Assembly: GCA_002692965.1 (NCBI GenBank)
Contig: NZNC01000021.1
Coordinates: forward strand, 1 to 64,000
Reading direction: 5' to 3'
DNA: 64,000 bases
From: Haliea sp.
GTDB taxonomy: Bacteria; Pseudomonadota; Gammaproteobacteria; Pseudomonadales; Halieaceae
Part shown: positions 7,756 through 17,514 of the stretch, one piece after another
How the letters are laid out: every line of letters begins with the position of its first letter
Position numbering within the stretch: the stretch's first letter is position 1
Translations under genes and position numbers: made by a program
The notes under the pieces: generated by a model
Database searches by the model: none
The model's input: only the letters and a program-made list of their open reading frames with translations
What the model was told of the DNA's origin: nothing

Positions 7756-7811
7756 CGAACCTACGAATGCCGGGATCAAAACCCGGTGCCTTGCCACTTG
7801 GCGACACCCCA
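7737..7811 (-). tRNA. tRNA-Gln (anticodon TTG)
   Basis: A 75-nt tRNA with encoded CCA. The acceptor stem TGGGGTG pairs with CACCCCA, the anticodon arm is CCGGG-TTTTGAT-CCCGG (anticodon TTG), and the T-arm is GTAGG-TTCGAAT-CCTAC. It lies 11 bp downstream of ispE and upstream of prs, the same place as in Pseudomonas aeruginosa, and is probably processed from the ispE transcript. Confidence 0.97.
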
Positions 7812-7822
7812 ATAAAAAAAGG

Positions 7823-8680
7823 TCAGTGACTGTCCGCCTCTTGCAGGGCCTGCAGTCTGGTGTGGACGGGCGACTGATCAACGCCGCGGGCGACAAAGTG
7901 CTGCCATTCCCTCGGAACTGTCGCTGCAACACGCTGTGCTTCGGCCTCGCTGGCAAAGCGGGCGAAGACGCAGGCGCCGGTTCCGGTCAGCCGCGCTTCG
8001 GCGTGTGGAGACAGCCAATTCAGTGCCTTTTCCACTTCGGGGAAGCGCCGGGTAACGACTTTTTCGCAGTCGTTCCGGGAGGTGTCCCCGAAAAAGGCGG
8101 CTATTGTGATGGGGAGACTGTCGCGTGTCAATTCCGGCGCGGAAAAAATTTCAGCCGTGGGCACATGGCAGCCGGGATGAATGATCAGGTACCAGCACTC
8201 CGGCAGGGTTACCGGGGTCAGCACCTCGCCGATGCCCTCTGCCCAGGCGGTGTGGCCGGCGACAAAAACCGGGACATCTGCCCCCAGGCTGCGGCCCAGC
8301 GTCCGCAATTCGGCCTGCGAGATGTCGAGCCGCCAGAGGTGGTTGAGTGCCAGCAGCGTTGTGGCGGCATTGGAGCTGCCGCCACCCAGGCCGCCGCCAA
8401 GGGGGATGCGCTTCCGGCAATGAATGTCCACCCCGTAGCCGGGCCGGGCCAGCAGGGCGGCCGCTCGCAGGATCAGGTTGTCCCCCGGCGGCACTGCCAG
8501 GCCCTCCAGTTGCAGCTGCACCTTGCCGGAGTGGTTGGCGCGGAAGGTCATGTGGTCCCCCCAATCGAGCAGCTGGAACAGCGTCTGCAGGTGGTGGTAG
8601 CCATCCGCTCCGCGTCCGGTGACGTGGAGGAAAAGGTTGAGCTTGGCCGGTGACAGCAGTTCCAGGGGGGCTGTTTTCAT
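7823..8680 (-). CDS. ispE: 4-diphosphocytidyl-2-C-methyl-D-erythritol kinase
   Basis: A 285-residue GHMP kinase of the MEP isoprenoid pathway; it phosphorylates CDP-ME. Motifs are SPAKLNLFLHV at the N-terminus, the glycine-rich ATP loop PLGGGLGGGSSNAATTL (about 97-113) and LTGTGACVFA near the C-terminus. The ATG at 8680 overlaps the lolB stop (ATGA), giving translational coupling in a TPR-lolB-ispE operon. Confidence 0.97.
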   Translation of the reverse strand: MKTAPLELLSPAKLNLFLHVTGRGADGYHHLQTLFQLLDWGDHMTFRANHSGKVQLQLEGLAVPPGDNLILRAAALLARPGYGVDIHCRKRIPLGGGLGGGSSNAATTLLALNHLWRLDISQAELRTLGRSLGADVPVFVAGHTAWAEGIGEVLTPVTLPECWYLIIHPGCHVPTAEIFSAPELTRDSLPITIAAFFGDTSRNDCEKVVTRRFPEVEKALNWLSPHAEARLTGTGACVFARFASEAEAQRVAATVPREWQHFVARGVDQSPVHTRLQALQEADSH

Positions 8681-9258
8681 GGCATGTCCGTCTGCCAGTC
8701 CCGGATCAGCAGGCGCGCGCTGGTATCGCCGCGCTCCAACTCGAGGCGCTGGGGCAGCCTGAGTTCGCCGCTCTCGACATAGCTGTCGAAGCGGATGCTC
8801 CAACCGTCCTGATGCAGGGTCCGCAGCAGGCCCTGATCGATGGATTGCCGGGCGGGGCTGTGCGGGGAGGGCAGGCCGCGCAGCCACCAGCTCAGTGCGT
8901 TGACGGGTATGTCCCAGCCGGTGTAAGCGCGCACGGCGCCGGGGCTGCTCAGGTCCACGCGGGCCTCCTCCTCGCCCCGGCTGATGTGAAGCTGCTCGCC
9001 GTCGCTGTGAATCCGCGTGGCCTGCAGGCCCAGGGGGCCGCTGATCTCGAGGTGAGAGTGGTGTCCCATCTGCAGCCAGTCGAGGCTGGCAGTCCCGGCT
9101 TCCTCGCCACTGCGCACCGCCAGCTTGCCGCGCGCGGTCCAGTGATCCAGGGTCGACACCTGTTGGCGGTGGGCTTCCCAGCCCATATCGACCGTGGCGG
9201 GGGTCACTGCGCACCCGGCCAGCCAGAACAGGCAGCAGCACAGGAGGCTTGCGCGCAT
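8677..9258 (-). CDS. lolB: Outer-membrane lipoprotein receptor LolB
   Basis: A 193-residue lipoprotein with signal peptide and lipobox LAGC at about residues 13-16. It accepts lipoproteins from LolA and inserts them into the outer membrane. The mature part has the LolB beta-barrel pattern (HWTARGKLAVRSGEEAGTAS, then INALSWWLRGLP-like VNALSWWLRGLP). It starts one base after the stop of the TPR gene and overlaps ispE by four bases. Confidence 0.95.
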   Translation of the reverse strand: MRASLLCCCLFWLAGCAVTPATVDMGWEAHRQQVSTLDHWTARGKLAVRSGEEAGTASLDWLQMGHHSHLEISGPLGLQATRIHSDGEQLHISRGEEEARVDLSSPGAVRAYTGWDIPVNALSWWLRGLPSPHSPARQSIDQGLLRTLHQDGWSIRFDSYVESGELRLPQRLELERGDTSARLLIRDWQTDMP

Positions 9259-9259
9259 G

Positions 9260-11020
9260 TCAGAGTGCCAGCTCTGCGGGATCGATGCTAAAGCGTCGCA
9301 GGGTCGAGCGCAGCACCGGATGTCCGGCATTCTGGAGCAGGCCAGCCTGCCAGATGCCCCGGGCTTCCTCCTCGCGACCGAGGGTCCACAGGACCTCGCC
9401 CAGGTGGGCCGCGACTTCCGGGTCGGGCATGGCCGTGTAGGCGCGGCGCAGGTAGTCCTCCGCTTCTTCTGATCGACCCAGGTGATGCAGCACCCAGCCC
9501 ATGCTGTCGAGTATCGCCGGCTCGTCGGGCTGTAGCTCAAGTGCCCGCTGGATCAGCTCGAAGGCTTCCTGATGGCGATCGGTGCGGTCGGTGAGGGTGT
9601 AGCCGAGGGCATTCAGTGCCGTGGCGTTGTCCGGTTCCCGCGCCAGAATCGCCCGCAGGTCCGCTTCCATTTGCCCCAGGTCGTCCATCTGCTCGCTGAG
9701 CATGGAGCGGCTGTAGCGCAGGGAGGTGGAGTCGGGCAGTTCATTCAGCGCCTGGTTCAGCAGTGACAGGCTCTCCTCCATCAGCCCCGCGCGCGTCAGC
9801 AGTTCCGACTCGAGGGTGTAGAGTTGTTCGCGGTGTTCGGGGTAGTCCAGGCGCTGGCTGGCGAAGAAGCGGGCGCTGGCGGCGTTGTCGCCGTTTTCCA
9901 GCAGGATGCGGCCGATGCGACCGCGGGCATTGAAGAACTCCTGGCTTTCCTGGTCGCCCACCTTGCGGTAGGCCTTGATGGCGTCTTCCGGGCGGCCCTC
10001 CTCCTCGGCGATCCGGCCCAGGTAGTAGTGCGCCTCATCGCTGCGCTCGCCGAGGGCCAGCACCTGGCGCAGGTAGGCCTTGGCGGCCAGCAGGTCGCCG
10101 TTTTCCTGGTTGATCAGGGCCAGCGAGAGGAGCAGATCCGCGTCCTGTGGCGAGCCGGCGGAAAGTCGCTCGAACTGCTCCCGCGCGGCCTTGAGGTCGT
10201 TGCGGGTCAGCAGTCGCGCGTATTGCAGTCGCAGGCTGGACTGGCTGGGGTCGGCCTCCAGCGAGGCTTCGATGCGACGGAAGGGGGCGTCTTCGCCGGC
10301 CTCGAGACGCAGTTTGGCATCCAGCATCAGTGCCTGCTGCTGGTTGGGGGCCAGGGTCAACAGGTGGTCGAGAACCTCGCGGGCGGGCCCCGCCCGGTCC
10401 AGCTCGTCCAGCAGCAGGGCGCGCGTCAGCAGCAAGTCGGTGTCGTCGGGGAACTCGCTGGACAATTCCGCCAGTGCCGAGGCCAGGTCCGCCTGCTCGG
10501 TTACCGAGGCCTGGCGTATGCCCCCCAGCAGCAGCGGGTAATTCACCGATTTGCCCTGCCGGGCAATGCGCGCCAGGTGTGTGACAGCCGCAGCGGGCTG
10601 TCCGTGGCGCACCAGCTGGGCGGCGAGGGTGGAGTTGGCTTCGGGGTGTTCGGGCTCCAGCTCAGCCCAAAGTCGGGCCGCCGCAAGCGCCGCGTCGTCA
10701 TTGCGCAGGAACTGGGCCAGGTGCGTGGCGTGGGCGCTTACCCCCGGGTCGCGCAGGCTTTCGGCCTGCTCCAGGTAAATTTCCAGCGCCGGCTCGTAGG
10801 CGCGCCGCCGGAGGGCAAATTCGGCGACCATCAGGGCCTCGAGACTTTCCTCCGGGAAGGCGCGTTCGGGCGCGGGTTGGGCGGCGCCGCTCGCCGCCGG
10901 GGCAGCCACCGACTCGGGTCTGGGGTCGGCGTCATCGGGGGCCTGCGGCAACTCGGCGCAGCCGAGCAGGAGTGCCGGCAGCAGGGGCAGCAATCGGTGC
11001 AGCATGATTCGGGTGGGCAT
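9260..11020 (-). CDS. Tetratricopeptide-repeat lipoprotein
   Basis: A 586-residue TPR protein, orthologous by position to the TPR gene next to lolB and hemA in Pseudomonas. The start MPTRIMLHRLLPLL runs into a lipobox LLGC near residue 20, so it is probably an outer-membrane or periplasm-facing lipoprotein. A Pro/Ala-rich linker follows, then helical TPR-like repeats from about 60 to the end; the clearest are near 480-560 (ALGYTLTDRTDRHQEAFELI, then AILDSMGWVLHHLGRSEEAE). GGAAG lies 8 nt before the ATG at 11020; a second ATG at 11005 is possible. The open frame extends far upstream across hemA, which is a shadow. Exact role unknown. Confidence 0.88.
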   Translation of the reverse strand: MPTRIMLHRLLPLLPALLLGCAELPQAPDDADPRPESVAAPAASGAAQPAPERAFPEESLEALMVAEFALRRRAYEPALEIYLEQAESLRDPGVSAHATHLAQFLRNDDAALAAARLWAELEPEHPEANSTLAAQLVRHGQPAAAVTHLARIARQGKSVNYPLLLGGIRQASVTEQADLASALAELSSEFPDDTDLLLTRALLLDELDRAGPAREVLDHLLTLAPNQQQALMLDAKLRLEAGEDAPFRRIEASLEADPSQSSLRLQYARLLTRNDLKAAREQFERLSAGSPQDADLLLSLALINQENGDLLAAKAYLRQVLALGERSDEAHYYLGRIAEEEGRPEDAIKAYRKVGDQESQEFFNARGRIGRILLENGDNAASARFFASQRLDYPEHREQLYTLESELLTRAGLMEESLSLLNQALNELPDSTSLRYSRSMLSEQMDDLGQMEADLRAILAREPDNATALNALGYTLTDRTDRHQEAFELIQRALELQPDEPAILDSMGWVLHHLGRSEEAEDYLRRAYTAMPDPEVAAHLGEVLWTLGREEEARGIWQAGLLQNAGHPVLRSTLRRFSIDPAELAL

Positions 11021-11136
11021 AGGCTTCCGGTCCAGCGGGGTCGATAATAGTGACACATTCCCCTGGTGACTCCCAAGTGCATGGACCGGTTCGGCCCAAG
11101 CGGGGTCCGTATTTGCCTGCCTTTTTGCGCCGATCT

Positions 11137-11145
11137 TGATAGAAT
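11137..11145 (+). promoter_or_regulatory. Extended -10 promoter element of hemA
   Basis: TG-A-TAGAAT (11137-11145) is a good extended -10 element about 68 bp upstream of hemA. No well-spaced -35 was found, which extended -10 promoters can tolerate. Confidence 0.45.
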
Positions 11146-11212
11146 TCGCGGCAATGTGGGGTGCCGGCCTGTGTGGTGCCCCGAAACCTGAGCGGAGCGC
11201 CCACCCGACCCC

Positions 11213-12598
11213 ATGCAGCTCATCGCCTTCGGCATCAATCACAAATCGGCCGCCGTCGAGGTGCGCGAGCGCGTTGCCTTCGCCCCCGAGCAGGTTCCGG
11301 AAGCGCTGCAGGACGCCCGTCAGCGCCTCGACCTCGATGAGGTGATGATCCTCTCCACCTGCAATCGCACGGAAGTCTATGCCTGCCTGCCGGATCCGGC
11401 TGCGGGCGAGGCGCTGACGCGCCTGGCTGGCTGGCTGGCGGATTACCATCACCTGTCCGCCGGGGAATTGGCCGAGGCCGCCTACCTCTACCGCGACGAG
11501 GCGGCCCTGCAACACCTGGCCAAAGTGGCCAGTGGCCTTGATTCGATGATCCTGGGGGAGCCGCAGATCTTCGGGCAGCTGAAGTCCGCTTACGCCGTGG
11601 CGGGGGAGACGGGTACCCTCGGAGGCGAGCTTGAGCGCGCCCTGCAGCGGGTTTTCTCCATCGCCAAGCGGGTGCGCACGGACACTGCGATCGGGGAGAA
11701 CCCGGTTTCCGTGGCCTACGCGGCAGTGGATCTGGCCAAGCATATCTTTGCCGAGCTGGGGCGCTGTTCGGCTCTGCTGGTCGGTGCCGGCGAGACCATC
11801 GAGCTGGTGGCCCGGCACCTGCTGGAGGCGGGGGTGCAGCGTATCGTCATCGCCAACCGTACCCTGGGCCGGGCCCGCGAACTGGGTCAGAAATTCGGCG
11901 CCGAGGCCGTCATGCTGGCGGATATCCCCGAGCAGTTGCCGACCTCGGACATCGTCATCAGCTCCACGGCCAGCCAGTTGCCGATCCTCGGCAAGGGGGC
12001 GGTGGAGCGCGCCATTCGTGCCCGCAAGCACCGACCGATACTGATGGTGGATATCGCCGTGCCCCGGGACATCGAGCCCCAGGTGGGTGAGCTGGCCGAT
12101 ATCTACCTGTACACCGTGGATGACCTGCGCGAGATCGTCGATGACAGCCTGCGCAGTCGGCAGCAGGAGGCGCGCAAGGCCGACCTGCTGATTGAAGACG
12201 GCGTCCGCCTCTACCTCGAGGAGCGACGCAGTATCGCGGCAGTGGACTCCGTGCGGGAGTACCGCAACATGGCGGAACGCCTGCGCGAACAGGAACTGCA
12301 GCGGGCCCTGCGAGCCCTCAGCCGGGGCGACGATCCCGAGCAGGTGCTGGCCCAGCTGGCCCGCACCCTGACCAACAAGCTGATCCATGCGCCGACGGCC
12401 GGATTGAAGCGCGCCAGCGTGGATGGGCGGCAGGACCTGCTGGCCAGTGCCAGGCGCCTGCTGGGGCTGGAACACCACGACGCGGAGGCTGCCAGCGAGT
12501 CCCGTGCCGTGGCCGAAGAGCGCCAGCCCGGAGCGAACGACGACAAGGCCAAGTCACTGCCACCCCACACCCTGACCGGGAAGCACACGCTGCAATGA
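11213..12598 (+). CDS. hemA: Glutamyl-tRNA reductase
   Basis: A 461-residue enzyme for the first step of C5 tetrapyrrole synthesis, reducing glutamyl-tRNA to glutamate-1-semialdehyde. Catalytic Cys50 lies in STCNRTEVY; the NADPH domain ([16 protein letters not shown]) is central and a helical dimerisation domain closes the protein. The C-terminus has an extra charged tail of about 40 residues. The stop overlaps the prfA start (ATGA), as in many gammaproteobacteria. The ATG at 11213 gives the standard [12 protein letters not shown] start. Confidence 0.98.
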   Translation: MQLIAFGINHKSAAVEVRERVAFAPEQVPEALQDARQRLDLDEVMILSTCNRTEVYACLPDPAAGEALTRLAGWLADYHHLSAGELAEAAYLYRDEAALQHLAKVASGLDSMILGEPQIFGQLKSAYAVAGETGTLGGELERALQRVFSIAKRVRTDTAIGENPVSVAYAAVDLAKHIFAELGRCSALLVGAGETIELVARHLLEAGVQRIVIANRTLGRARELGQKFGAEAVMLADIPEQLPTSDIVISSTASQLPILGKGAVERAIRARKHRPILMVDIAVPRDIEPQVGELADIYLYTVDDLREIVDDSLRSRQQEARKADLLIEDGVRLYLEERRSIAAVDSVREYRNMAERLREQELQRALRALSRGDDPEQVLAQLARTLTNKLIHAPTAGLKRASVDGRQDLLASARRLLGLEHHDAEAASESRAVAEERQPGANDDKAKSLPPHTLTGKHTLQ

Positions 12599-13683
12599 AA
12601 TCGTCCCTGTTGAACAAGCTGGACACCCTCGCGGAACGCCATGAGGAAGTCTCGGCGCTCCTGGGTGATGCCGAAACCATTGCCGACCAGCCGCGCTTCC
12701 GGGAGTTGTCCCGGGAGTTTGCCGAGCTCGAGGAAGTGGTTGGCTGTTACCGGGAATTCCGGCGTATCGAGTCCAATCTCAGTGGCGCCCGCCAGATGCA
12801 GGCGGAAGAGAGCGACCCCGAGCTGCTGGAAATGGCCGAGGAGGAGGTGGCCGCCGATGAGCAGCGGCTGGCCGAACTGGAGCGCGAACTCCAGACCCTG
12901 TTGCTGCCCCGCGACCGGCAGGATGCGGCCAACGTGTTTCTGGAAATCCGGGCTGGCACCGGGGGTGACGAGGCGGCGATCTTTGCCGGCGATCTGTTTC
13001 GCATGTACAGCCGCTACGCCGAGCAGCAGGGCTGGCGCATCGAGGTACTTTCCGAGCGGCCCGGCGAACACGGCGGCTACAAGGAGATCATCACCCGTGT
13101 CGAGGGTCGGGATGTGTATGCCCGGCTCAAGTTCGAATCGGGCGCCCACCGGGTCCAGCGGGTGCCGGAGACCGAATCCCAGGGGCGCATTCATACCTCG
13201 GCCTGCACCGTGGCGATCCTCCCCGAGCCCGAGGCGGTGGATGAGGTCGAGCTGAACAAGGCCGACCTGCGCGTCGACACCTTTCGCGCATCCGGCGCTG
13301 GCGGTCAGCACGTCAACAAGACCGATTCCGCCGTGCGCATTACCCACCTGCCCTCGGGCATCGTGGTGGAATGCCAGGACGAGCGCTCGCAGCACAAAAA
13401 CCGTGCCCGGGCACTTTCCCTGCTGCAGGCCAAGCTGCTCAGCAGTGCCGAAGACAAGGCCGCCGCCGAGCAGGCAGAGCAGCGGCGAAACCTGGTGGGG
13501 ACCGGGGACCGCTCCGACCGCATTCGCACCTACAATTTTCCCCAGGGCCGGGTCACTGACCACCGCATCAACCTGACCCTGTACAAGCTGGACGAGGTCA
13601 TGGCCGGCGACCTGAATGCGGTCATCGGGCCGCTGCGTCAGGAATACCAGGCGGACCAGCTGGCGGCCCTGGCCGGGCAGTGA
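12595..13683 (+). CDS. prfA: Peptide chain release factor 1
   Basis: A 362-residue RF1, reading UAA and UAG. The PxT codon-recognition tripeptide is PET ([16 protein letters not shown]) and the GGQ peptidyl-hydrolysis motif is in [17 protein letters not shown]. It overlaps hemA upstream by four bases and prmC downstream (TGATG); PrmC methylates the GGQ glutamine, so enzyme and substrate are translationally coupled. Confidence 0.98.
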   Translation: MKSSLLNKLDTLAERHEEVSALLGDAETIADQPRFRELSREFAELEEVVGCYREFRRIESNLSGARQMQAEESDPELLEMAEEEVAADEQRLAELERELQTLLLPRDRQDAANVFLEIRAGTGGDEAAIFAGDLFRMYSRYAEQQGWRIEVLSERPGEHGGYKEIITRVEGRDVYARLKFESGAHRVQRVPETESQGRIHTSACTVAILPEPEAVDEVELNKADLRVDTFRASGAGGQHVNKTDSAVRITHLPSGIVVECQDERSQHKNRARALSLLQAKLLSSAEDKAAAEQAEQRRNLVGTGDRSDRIRTYNFPQGRVTDHRINLTLYKLDEVMAGDLNAVIGPLRQEYQADQLAALAGQ

Positions 13684-14510
13684 TGGCTTCGGTCAGCGAG
13701 TTGCTGCGCGCCGCCGAGCTGACCGGCGAGGAGTCCCGGCGCGAGGCGGAAATCCTCCTCGGACATGTCCTTCAGCGCTCGCGGAGCTGGCTCTACACCT
13801 GGCCGGAACACCCGGTCGAAGCCGCGGTTGCGCAACATTTTCGCGAGCTGCTGGCGCGGCGGGCCGCGGGAGAACCGGTGGCCTACCTGGTCGGCGAGCG
13901 CGAATTCTGGGGCCTGTCACTGCGGGTGACCCCCGATACCCTGATTCCCCGGCCCGATACTGAAACCCTGGTGGAGTGGGCGCTGGATCTGCCCTTGCCC
14001 GGGACGGCGGCAGTGCTGGATCTCGGTACCGGTAGCGGGGCGATAGCCCTGGCGCTGGCGAGTGAGCGACCGCACTGGCGGGTCGCCGCCGCCGACCGCA
14101 GCGAGGCCGCCCTGGCGGTCGCGCGGCGCAATGGCGAGCGCTTGCTGCCGGGTCGCGTGCACTGGTTTTGCTCCGACTGGTTCGCCCGCCTCCCCGCCGC
14201 TCGCTTCCACCTGGTGGTGAGCAATCCGCCCTATGTGGCGGCGGCGGATCCGCATCTTCAACGGGGGGATCTGCGCTTCGAGCCTCGCCAGGCTCTGGCG
14301 GCGGGCGATGATGGCCTGGCGGATATCCGGCGCCTGATTGCCGATGCCCCCGACTGGCTGCATCCCGGTGGCTGGTTGCTGCTGGAGCACGGTTTTGAGC
14401 AGGCGGATGCCGTGCGCGGCCTGCTGGATGCGGCAGGTTACAGCGCGGTGGCGACCCGTTGCGATTTGGCCGGCCAGCCGCGGGTTACCGGGGGTTGCCG
14501 TGCTGACTGA
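13683..14510 (+). CDS. prmC: Release-factor glutamine N5-methyltransferase
   Basis: A 275-residue class I SAM-dependent methyltransferase acting on the GGQ motif of release factors. The SAM-binding motif is VLDLGTGSGAIALAL and the catalytic NPPY is in VVSNPPYVAA; an N-terminal helical domain of about 80 residues docks the release factor. The ATG at 13683 overlaps the prfA stop; a GTG one codon earlier is less likely. The stop lies 11 bases inside moeB. Confidence 0.97.
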   Translation: MASVSELLRAAELTGEESRREAEILLGHVLQRSRSWLYTWPEHPVEAAVAQHFRELLARRAAGEPVAYLVGEREFWGLSLRVTPDTLIPRPDTETLVEWALDLPLPGTAAVLDLGTGSGAIALALASERPHWRVAAADRSEAALAVARRNGERLLPGRVHWFCSDWFARLPAARFHLVVSNPPYVAAADPHLQRGDLRFEPRQALAAGDDGLADIRRLIADAPDWLHPGGWLLLEHGFEQADAVRGLLDAAGYSAVATRCDLAGQPRVTGGCRAD

Positions 14511-15288
14511 TCAGGCGCTGCTGCGCTACAGCCGGCAGATCATGCTGCCGGGCCTGGATGTGGCCGGCCAGCAGGCCCTGGCTGCGGCGCGGGTGCTGGT
14601 GGTCGGCCTGGGCGGCCTGGGCAGTGCCTGCGCACAGTACCTGGCGGGTGCCGGGGTGGGGCAGCTTGTGCTGGCGGATGGCGACAGGGTCGAGTTATCC
14701 AACCTGCCGCGGCAGGTACTGCACAGCGAGGCCCGGGTGGGGCGGAACAAGGCAGAGTCCGCCGCGCAAACCCTGGCGGCAATGAACGCGGAGGTCGCCT
14801 TGTCGGTGCTGCCGCATCGGCTGGAGCCGGAAGAGCTGCCAGAGCTGTGCCGACAGGTGGATATCGTGGTGGATGCGACCGACAATTTCGCCGCACGCTG
14901 CGCCCTCAATCAGGCCTGTATCGAGAGCGGGCGGCCCCTGGTCTCGGCCGCCGCGATCCGGCTGGAAGGGCAGCTGGCGGTGTTCGACACCGCCCGCGGT
15001 GGCCCCTGCTACCGCTGCCTCTATCCCGAGCCGGTGGATGACAGCGCCCTGCGCTGCAGCGAGAACGGCGTGCTGGGCCCGGTGGTCGGCGTGCTGGGTG
15101 CGCTGCAGGCCATGGAGGCATTGAAGTGGCTGAGCGGGCTGGCGCCGCCCCTGGATCGCGGAGTGTTGCTGATCGACCTGGGTCAGCTGGAATTTACCCG
15201 GCTGACATTGCCGCGGCGCGGCAACTGTCCTGCCTGCGCCGACGCTCCATTCGGCGGAGGCTCGGCCAGAGCCGAGAAAGAGTGTTAG
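14500..15288 (+). CDS. moeB: MoeB/ThiF-family adenylyltransferase
   Basis: A 262-residue E1-like enzyme that adenylates the C-terminal glycine of MoaD- or ThiS-type sulfur carriers. The Rossmann motif VLVVGLGGLGSACAQYL, the Arg-finger region RQVLHSEARVGRNKAES and two zinc CxxC pairs (CYRC, then CPAC) are present. The GTG at 14500 has GGGGGT upstream and yields LTDQALLRYSRQIMLPG, the normal start; it overlaps prmC by 11 bases. Assignment between MoeB and ThiF rests on neighbourhood (after prmC, as in Pseudomonas). Confidence 0.93.
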   Translation: MLTDQALLRYSRQIMLPGLDVAGQQALAAARVLVVGLGGLGSACAQYLAGAGVGQLVLADGDRVELSNLPRQVLHSEARVGRNKAESAAQTLAAMNAEVALSVLPHRLEPEELPELCRQVDIVVDATDNFAARCALNQACIESGRPLVSAAAIRLEGQLAVFDTARGGPCYRCLYPEPVDDSALRCSENGVLGPVVGVLGALQAMEALKWLSGLAPPLDRGVLLIDLGQLEFTRLTLPRRGNCPACADAPFGGGSARAEKEC

Positions 15289-15321
15289 ACTAGGCCGATT
15301 TTCGCGACCAGGAGTCCGGCA

Positions 15322-16722
15322 TTGATCAAACGCCTCCTCGGTGGTGGCAGCAGGAACAAGGCCACCACTCCCGATACCCCCACGGTTCCCACGCCCGCAT
15401 CCGCCAGCCCCGCAGCGGACGCCCCGCAGCAGGAGCGGCAACCCGGTCGCTCCCACGGACACAGTGACCGCGGCGCCGGCAAGCCGCGCCGCAAGCGTGC
15501 CTCCAGGGCCGCTGAGCCACCCGCGCCCTGGAGCCCCGAGGATTTCAAGGTCGAGCCGGTCGAAGGCAAGACCCGTTTCCATGACCTGGGGCTGCGCGAC
15601 GAAATCATGCACGGCATTGCGGACCTCGGCTTCCAGTACTGCTCGCCGATTCAGGCGGCCATCCTGCCCCAGACGCTGCAGGGACACGATGCCATCGGCA
15701 AGGCCCAGACCGGTACCGGCAAGACGGCTGCCTTTCTCATCACCCTCTTCAACGACATGCTCAGCCACCCCCCGGAAGGCGAGCGCTTCCTCGGCGAGCC
15801 GCGCGGCCTGGTGATTGCCCCCACCCGCGAGCTGGTGATGCAAATCGCCGCGGACGCGGATGACCTGGGCAAGCACACCGGGCTCAAGGTGGTGACACTG
15901 ATTGGCGGGATGGATTACCAGAAGCAGCTCAATCGTCTGCACACCGATATTGTCGATTTGGTGGTTGCCACGCCGGGGCGCCTGATCGACTTCCTGCAGC
16001 GCCGCGACCTCTACCTGGACCGGGTGGAGAGCCTGGTGCTGGACGAGGCCGACCGCATGCTGGACATGGGTTTCATTCCCCAGGTCAAGCGGATTGTCCG
16101 CGCCACCCCGCAGAAGGATTGTCGGCAAACCCTGCTGTTCTCGGCCACTTTCACCCAGGATATTCTCAACCTGGCCCAGCAGTGGACCTACCAGCCGGTG
16201 ACAGTGGAGATCGAGCCGGACCACGTGGCCACCGACTCGGTGGACCAGAAGGTCTACCTGGTCAGCAGCGAGGAGCGTTTCCGGGTCCTCACCAACCTCC
16301 TGCGCAGCGACGAGGCGAACAGCGTGATCGTGTTCGCCAACCGCCGGGACCAGGTGCGTCGCCTGCACGAGCGCCTGCGCAAGGCCGGCGTGGCGGCCGG
16401 TATCCTCTCCGGGGAGATTCACCAGTCCAAGCGCACCAGCACGCTGGAAGCCTTCAAGCAGGGGCGGATCAAGGTGCTGGTGGCAACCGATGTGGCCGGG
16501 CGAGGCATCCATGTCGATGGCGTCAGCCACGTGGTCAATTACAACCTGCCGGAAGACCCGGATGACTACGTGCATCGGATCGGCCGCACCGGTCGCGCCG
16601 GGGCCACTGGCACCTCGATCAGCTTCGCCAGCGAGGACGATGCCTTCCTGCTGCCGGATATCGAGGCCCTGCTGGGCGAGCGCCTGGAGTGCACCCACCC
16701 GCCGAAGGAATTGCTGGCTTGA
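15322..16722 (+). CDS. rhlB: DEAD-box ATP-dependent RNA helicase, RhlB type
   Basis: A 466-residue helicase. After a low-complexity Thr/Pro/Ala and basic N-terminal extension of about 75 residues come the Q motif, AQTGTGKT (motif I), PTREL, DEAD ([12 protein letters not shown]), SAT, and [10 protein letters not shown] (motif VI). It ends shortly after the second RecA domain. The start is TTG at 15322 with AGGAG 7 nt upstream. RhlB partners with RNase E in the degradosome of E. coli; the name follows sequence type and is not proven. Confidence 0.88.
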   Translation: MIKRLLGGGSRNKATTPDTPTVPTPASASPAADAPQQERQPGRSHGHSDRGAGKPRRKRASRAAEPPAPWSPEDFKVEPVEGKTRFHDLGLRDEIMHGIADLGFQYCSPIQAAILPQTLQGHDAIGKAQTGTGKTAAFLITLFNDMLSHPPEGERFLGEPRGLVIAPTRELVMQIAADADDLGKHTGLKVVTLIGGMDYQKQLNRLHTDIVDLVVATPGRLIDFLQRRDLYLDRVESLVLDEADRMLDMGFIPQVKRIVRATPQKDCRQTLLFSATFTQDILNLAQQWTYQPVTVEIEPDHVATDSVDQKVYLVSSEERFRVLTNLLRSDEANSVIVFANRRDQVRRLHERLRKAGVAAGILSGEIHQSKRTSTLEAFKQGRIKVLVATDVAGRGIHVDGVSHVVNYNLPEDPDDYVHRIGRTGRAGATGTSISFASEDDAFLLPDIEALLGERLECTHPPKELLA

Positions 16723-16730
16723 TGCCCCCC

Positions 16731-16779
16731 GGCCGGCGCGTCGCGCTGGCCCGCCACTTTCGCTCTGCTTGCGCCGGCC
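16731..16779. repeat. Inverted repeat between convergent rhlB and cysZ
   Basis: Perfect 9-bp arms GGCCGGCGC (16731-16739) and GCGCCGGCC (16771-16779), with CCCC/GGGG outside, separate the convergent genes. It may stop transcription from both sides, although there is no U-tract. Confidence 0.35.
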
Positions 16780-17514
16780 TCAGGGGCGCAGCTCCTCGCA
16801 CCAGAGCAGGGTGGCACCCACCACCGCCGCCGGCACCACGAAGAAGTTCAGCACCGGAATCCCCGCACAAATCGCCACCAGACCGCCGAAGCCCAGGCTG
16901 CTCAGGCGGCGCGAGCGCGCGGCCTCCCGAACCCGAGCAAAGCTGAGCTGGTGGTTGTCCATGGGGTAGTCGATGAACTGCAGGCTCATCATCCAGGCGC
17001 CGAGCAGGAACCACAGTACCGGTGACAGGGCGCTGATTGGCGGAATGAAGGTCAGTATCAGGACCAGCAGCGCCATGGGCAGATAGTAGAGGAGCTTCTG
17101 TACCTCCCGCCACATGCCGCGGGGCACGGACAAAAGCGCCTGGCCTAGGCCCTCGAGACCGGCGACCGGCTGGCCGGTAGTCAGCTCCTCGGCCTTTTCC
17201 GCCAGCAGGCTGTTGAAGGGGGAGGCGATCAGCAGGGCCACGGCGGTGAACAGATAGCCGGTAATCAGTGCAAACAGGGCGATGAGCAGGGGCCACAGCA
17301 GCCACTCGAGAAAGCCCAGCCACTCCGGCATGGCCGCCATCCAGCCGTCCACAACCTCGCCCAGCCAGTTGAAAGCCAGCCCCCAGAGAGAGGCAAAAAT
17401 CAGGACGTTGACTACCAGCGGTACCACCACGAAAGTGCGCAGCGCCGGGTGGGTGAGCATGCGGGCGCCCCGGGCCAGGTAGTCCGCGCCATGAAGCAGG
17501 TTACCCTTCGACAT
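16780..17514 (-). CDS. cysZ: Sulfate transporter CysZ
   Basis: A 244-residue inner-membrane protein with several hydrophobic segments (about 25-50, 65-95, 135-170 and 205-235) and the EI24/CysZ pattern (FIDYPMDNHQLSF). CysZ takes up sulfate for cysteine synthesis. It overlaps the upstream CWC gene by 14 bases, so the two are coupled. ATG at 17514. Confidence 0.93.
   Translation of the reverse strand: MSKGNLLHGADYLARGARMLTHPALRTFVVVPLVVNVLIFASLWGLAFNWLGEVVDGWMAAMPEWLGFLEWLLWPLLIALFALITGYLFTAVALLIASPFNSLLAEKAEELTTGQPVAGLEGLGQALLSVPRGMWREVQKLLYYLPMALLVLILTFIPPISALSPVLWFLLGAWMMSLQFIDYPMDNHQLSFARVREAARSRRLSSLGFGGLVAICAGIPVLNFFVVPAAVVGATLLWCEELRP

Noticed and set aside
7561-7815. Short plus-strand ORFs across the tRNA-Gln repeat region
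   Set aside because: They encode the translated tRNA and its repeat; this kind of peptide is a common mis-annotation over tRNA genes.
11021-12478. Upstream extension of the TPR lipoprotein frame across hemA
   Set aside because: The lipoprotein signal at the 11020 start fixes the N-terminus; the extension is antisense to hemA.
14695-16698. 667-codon open frame antisense to moeB and rhlB
   Set aside because: Low-complexity GC-rich shadow of two clear genes; no ribosome site or family pattern.
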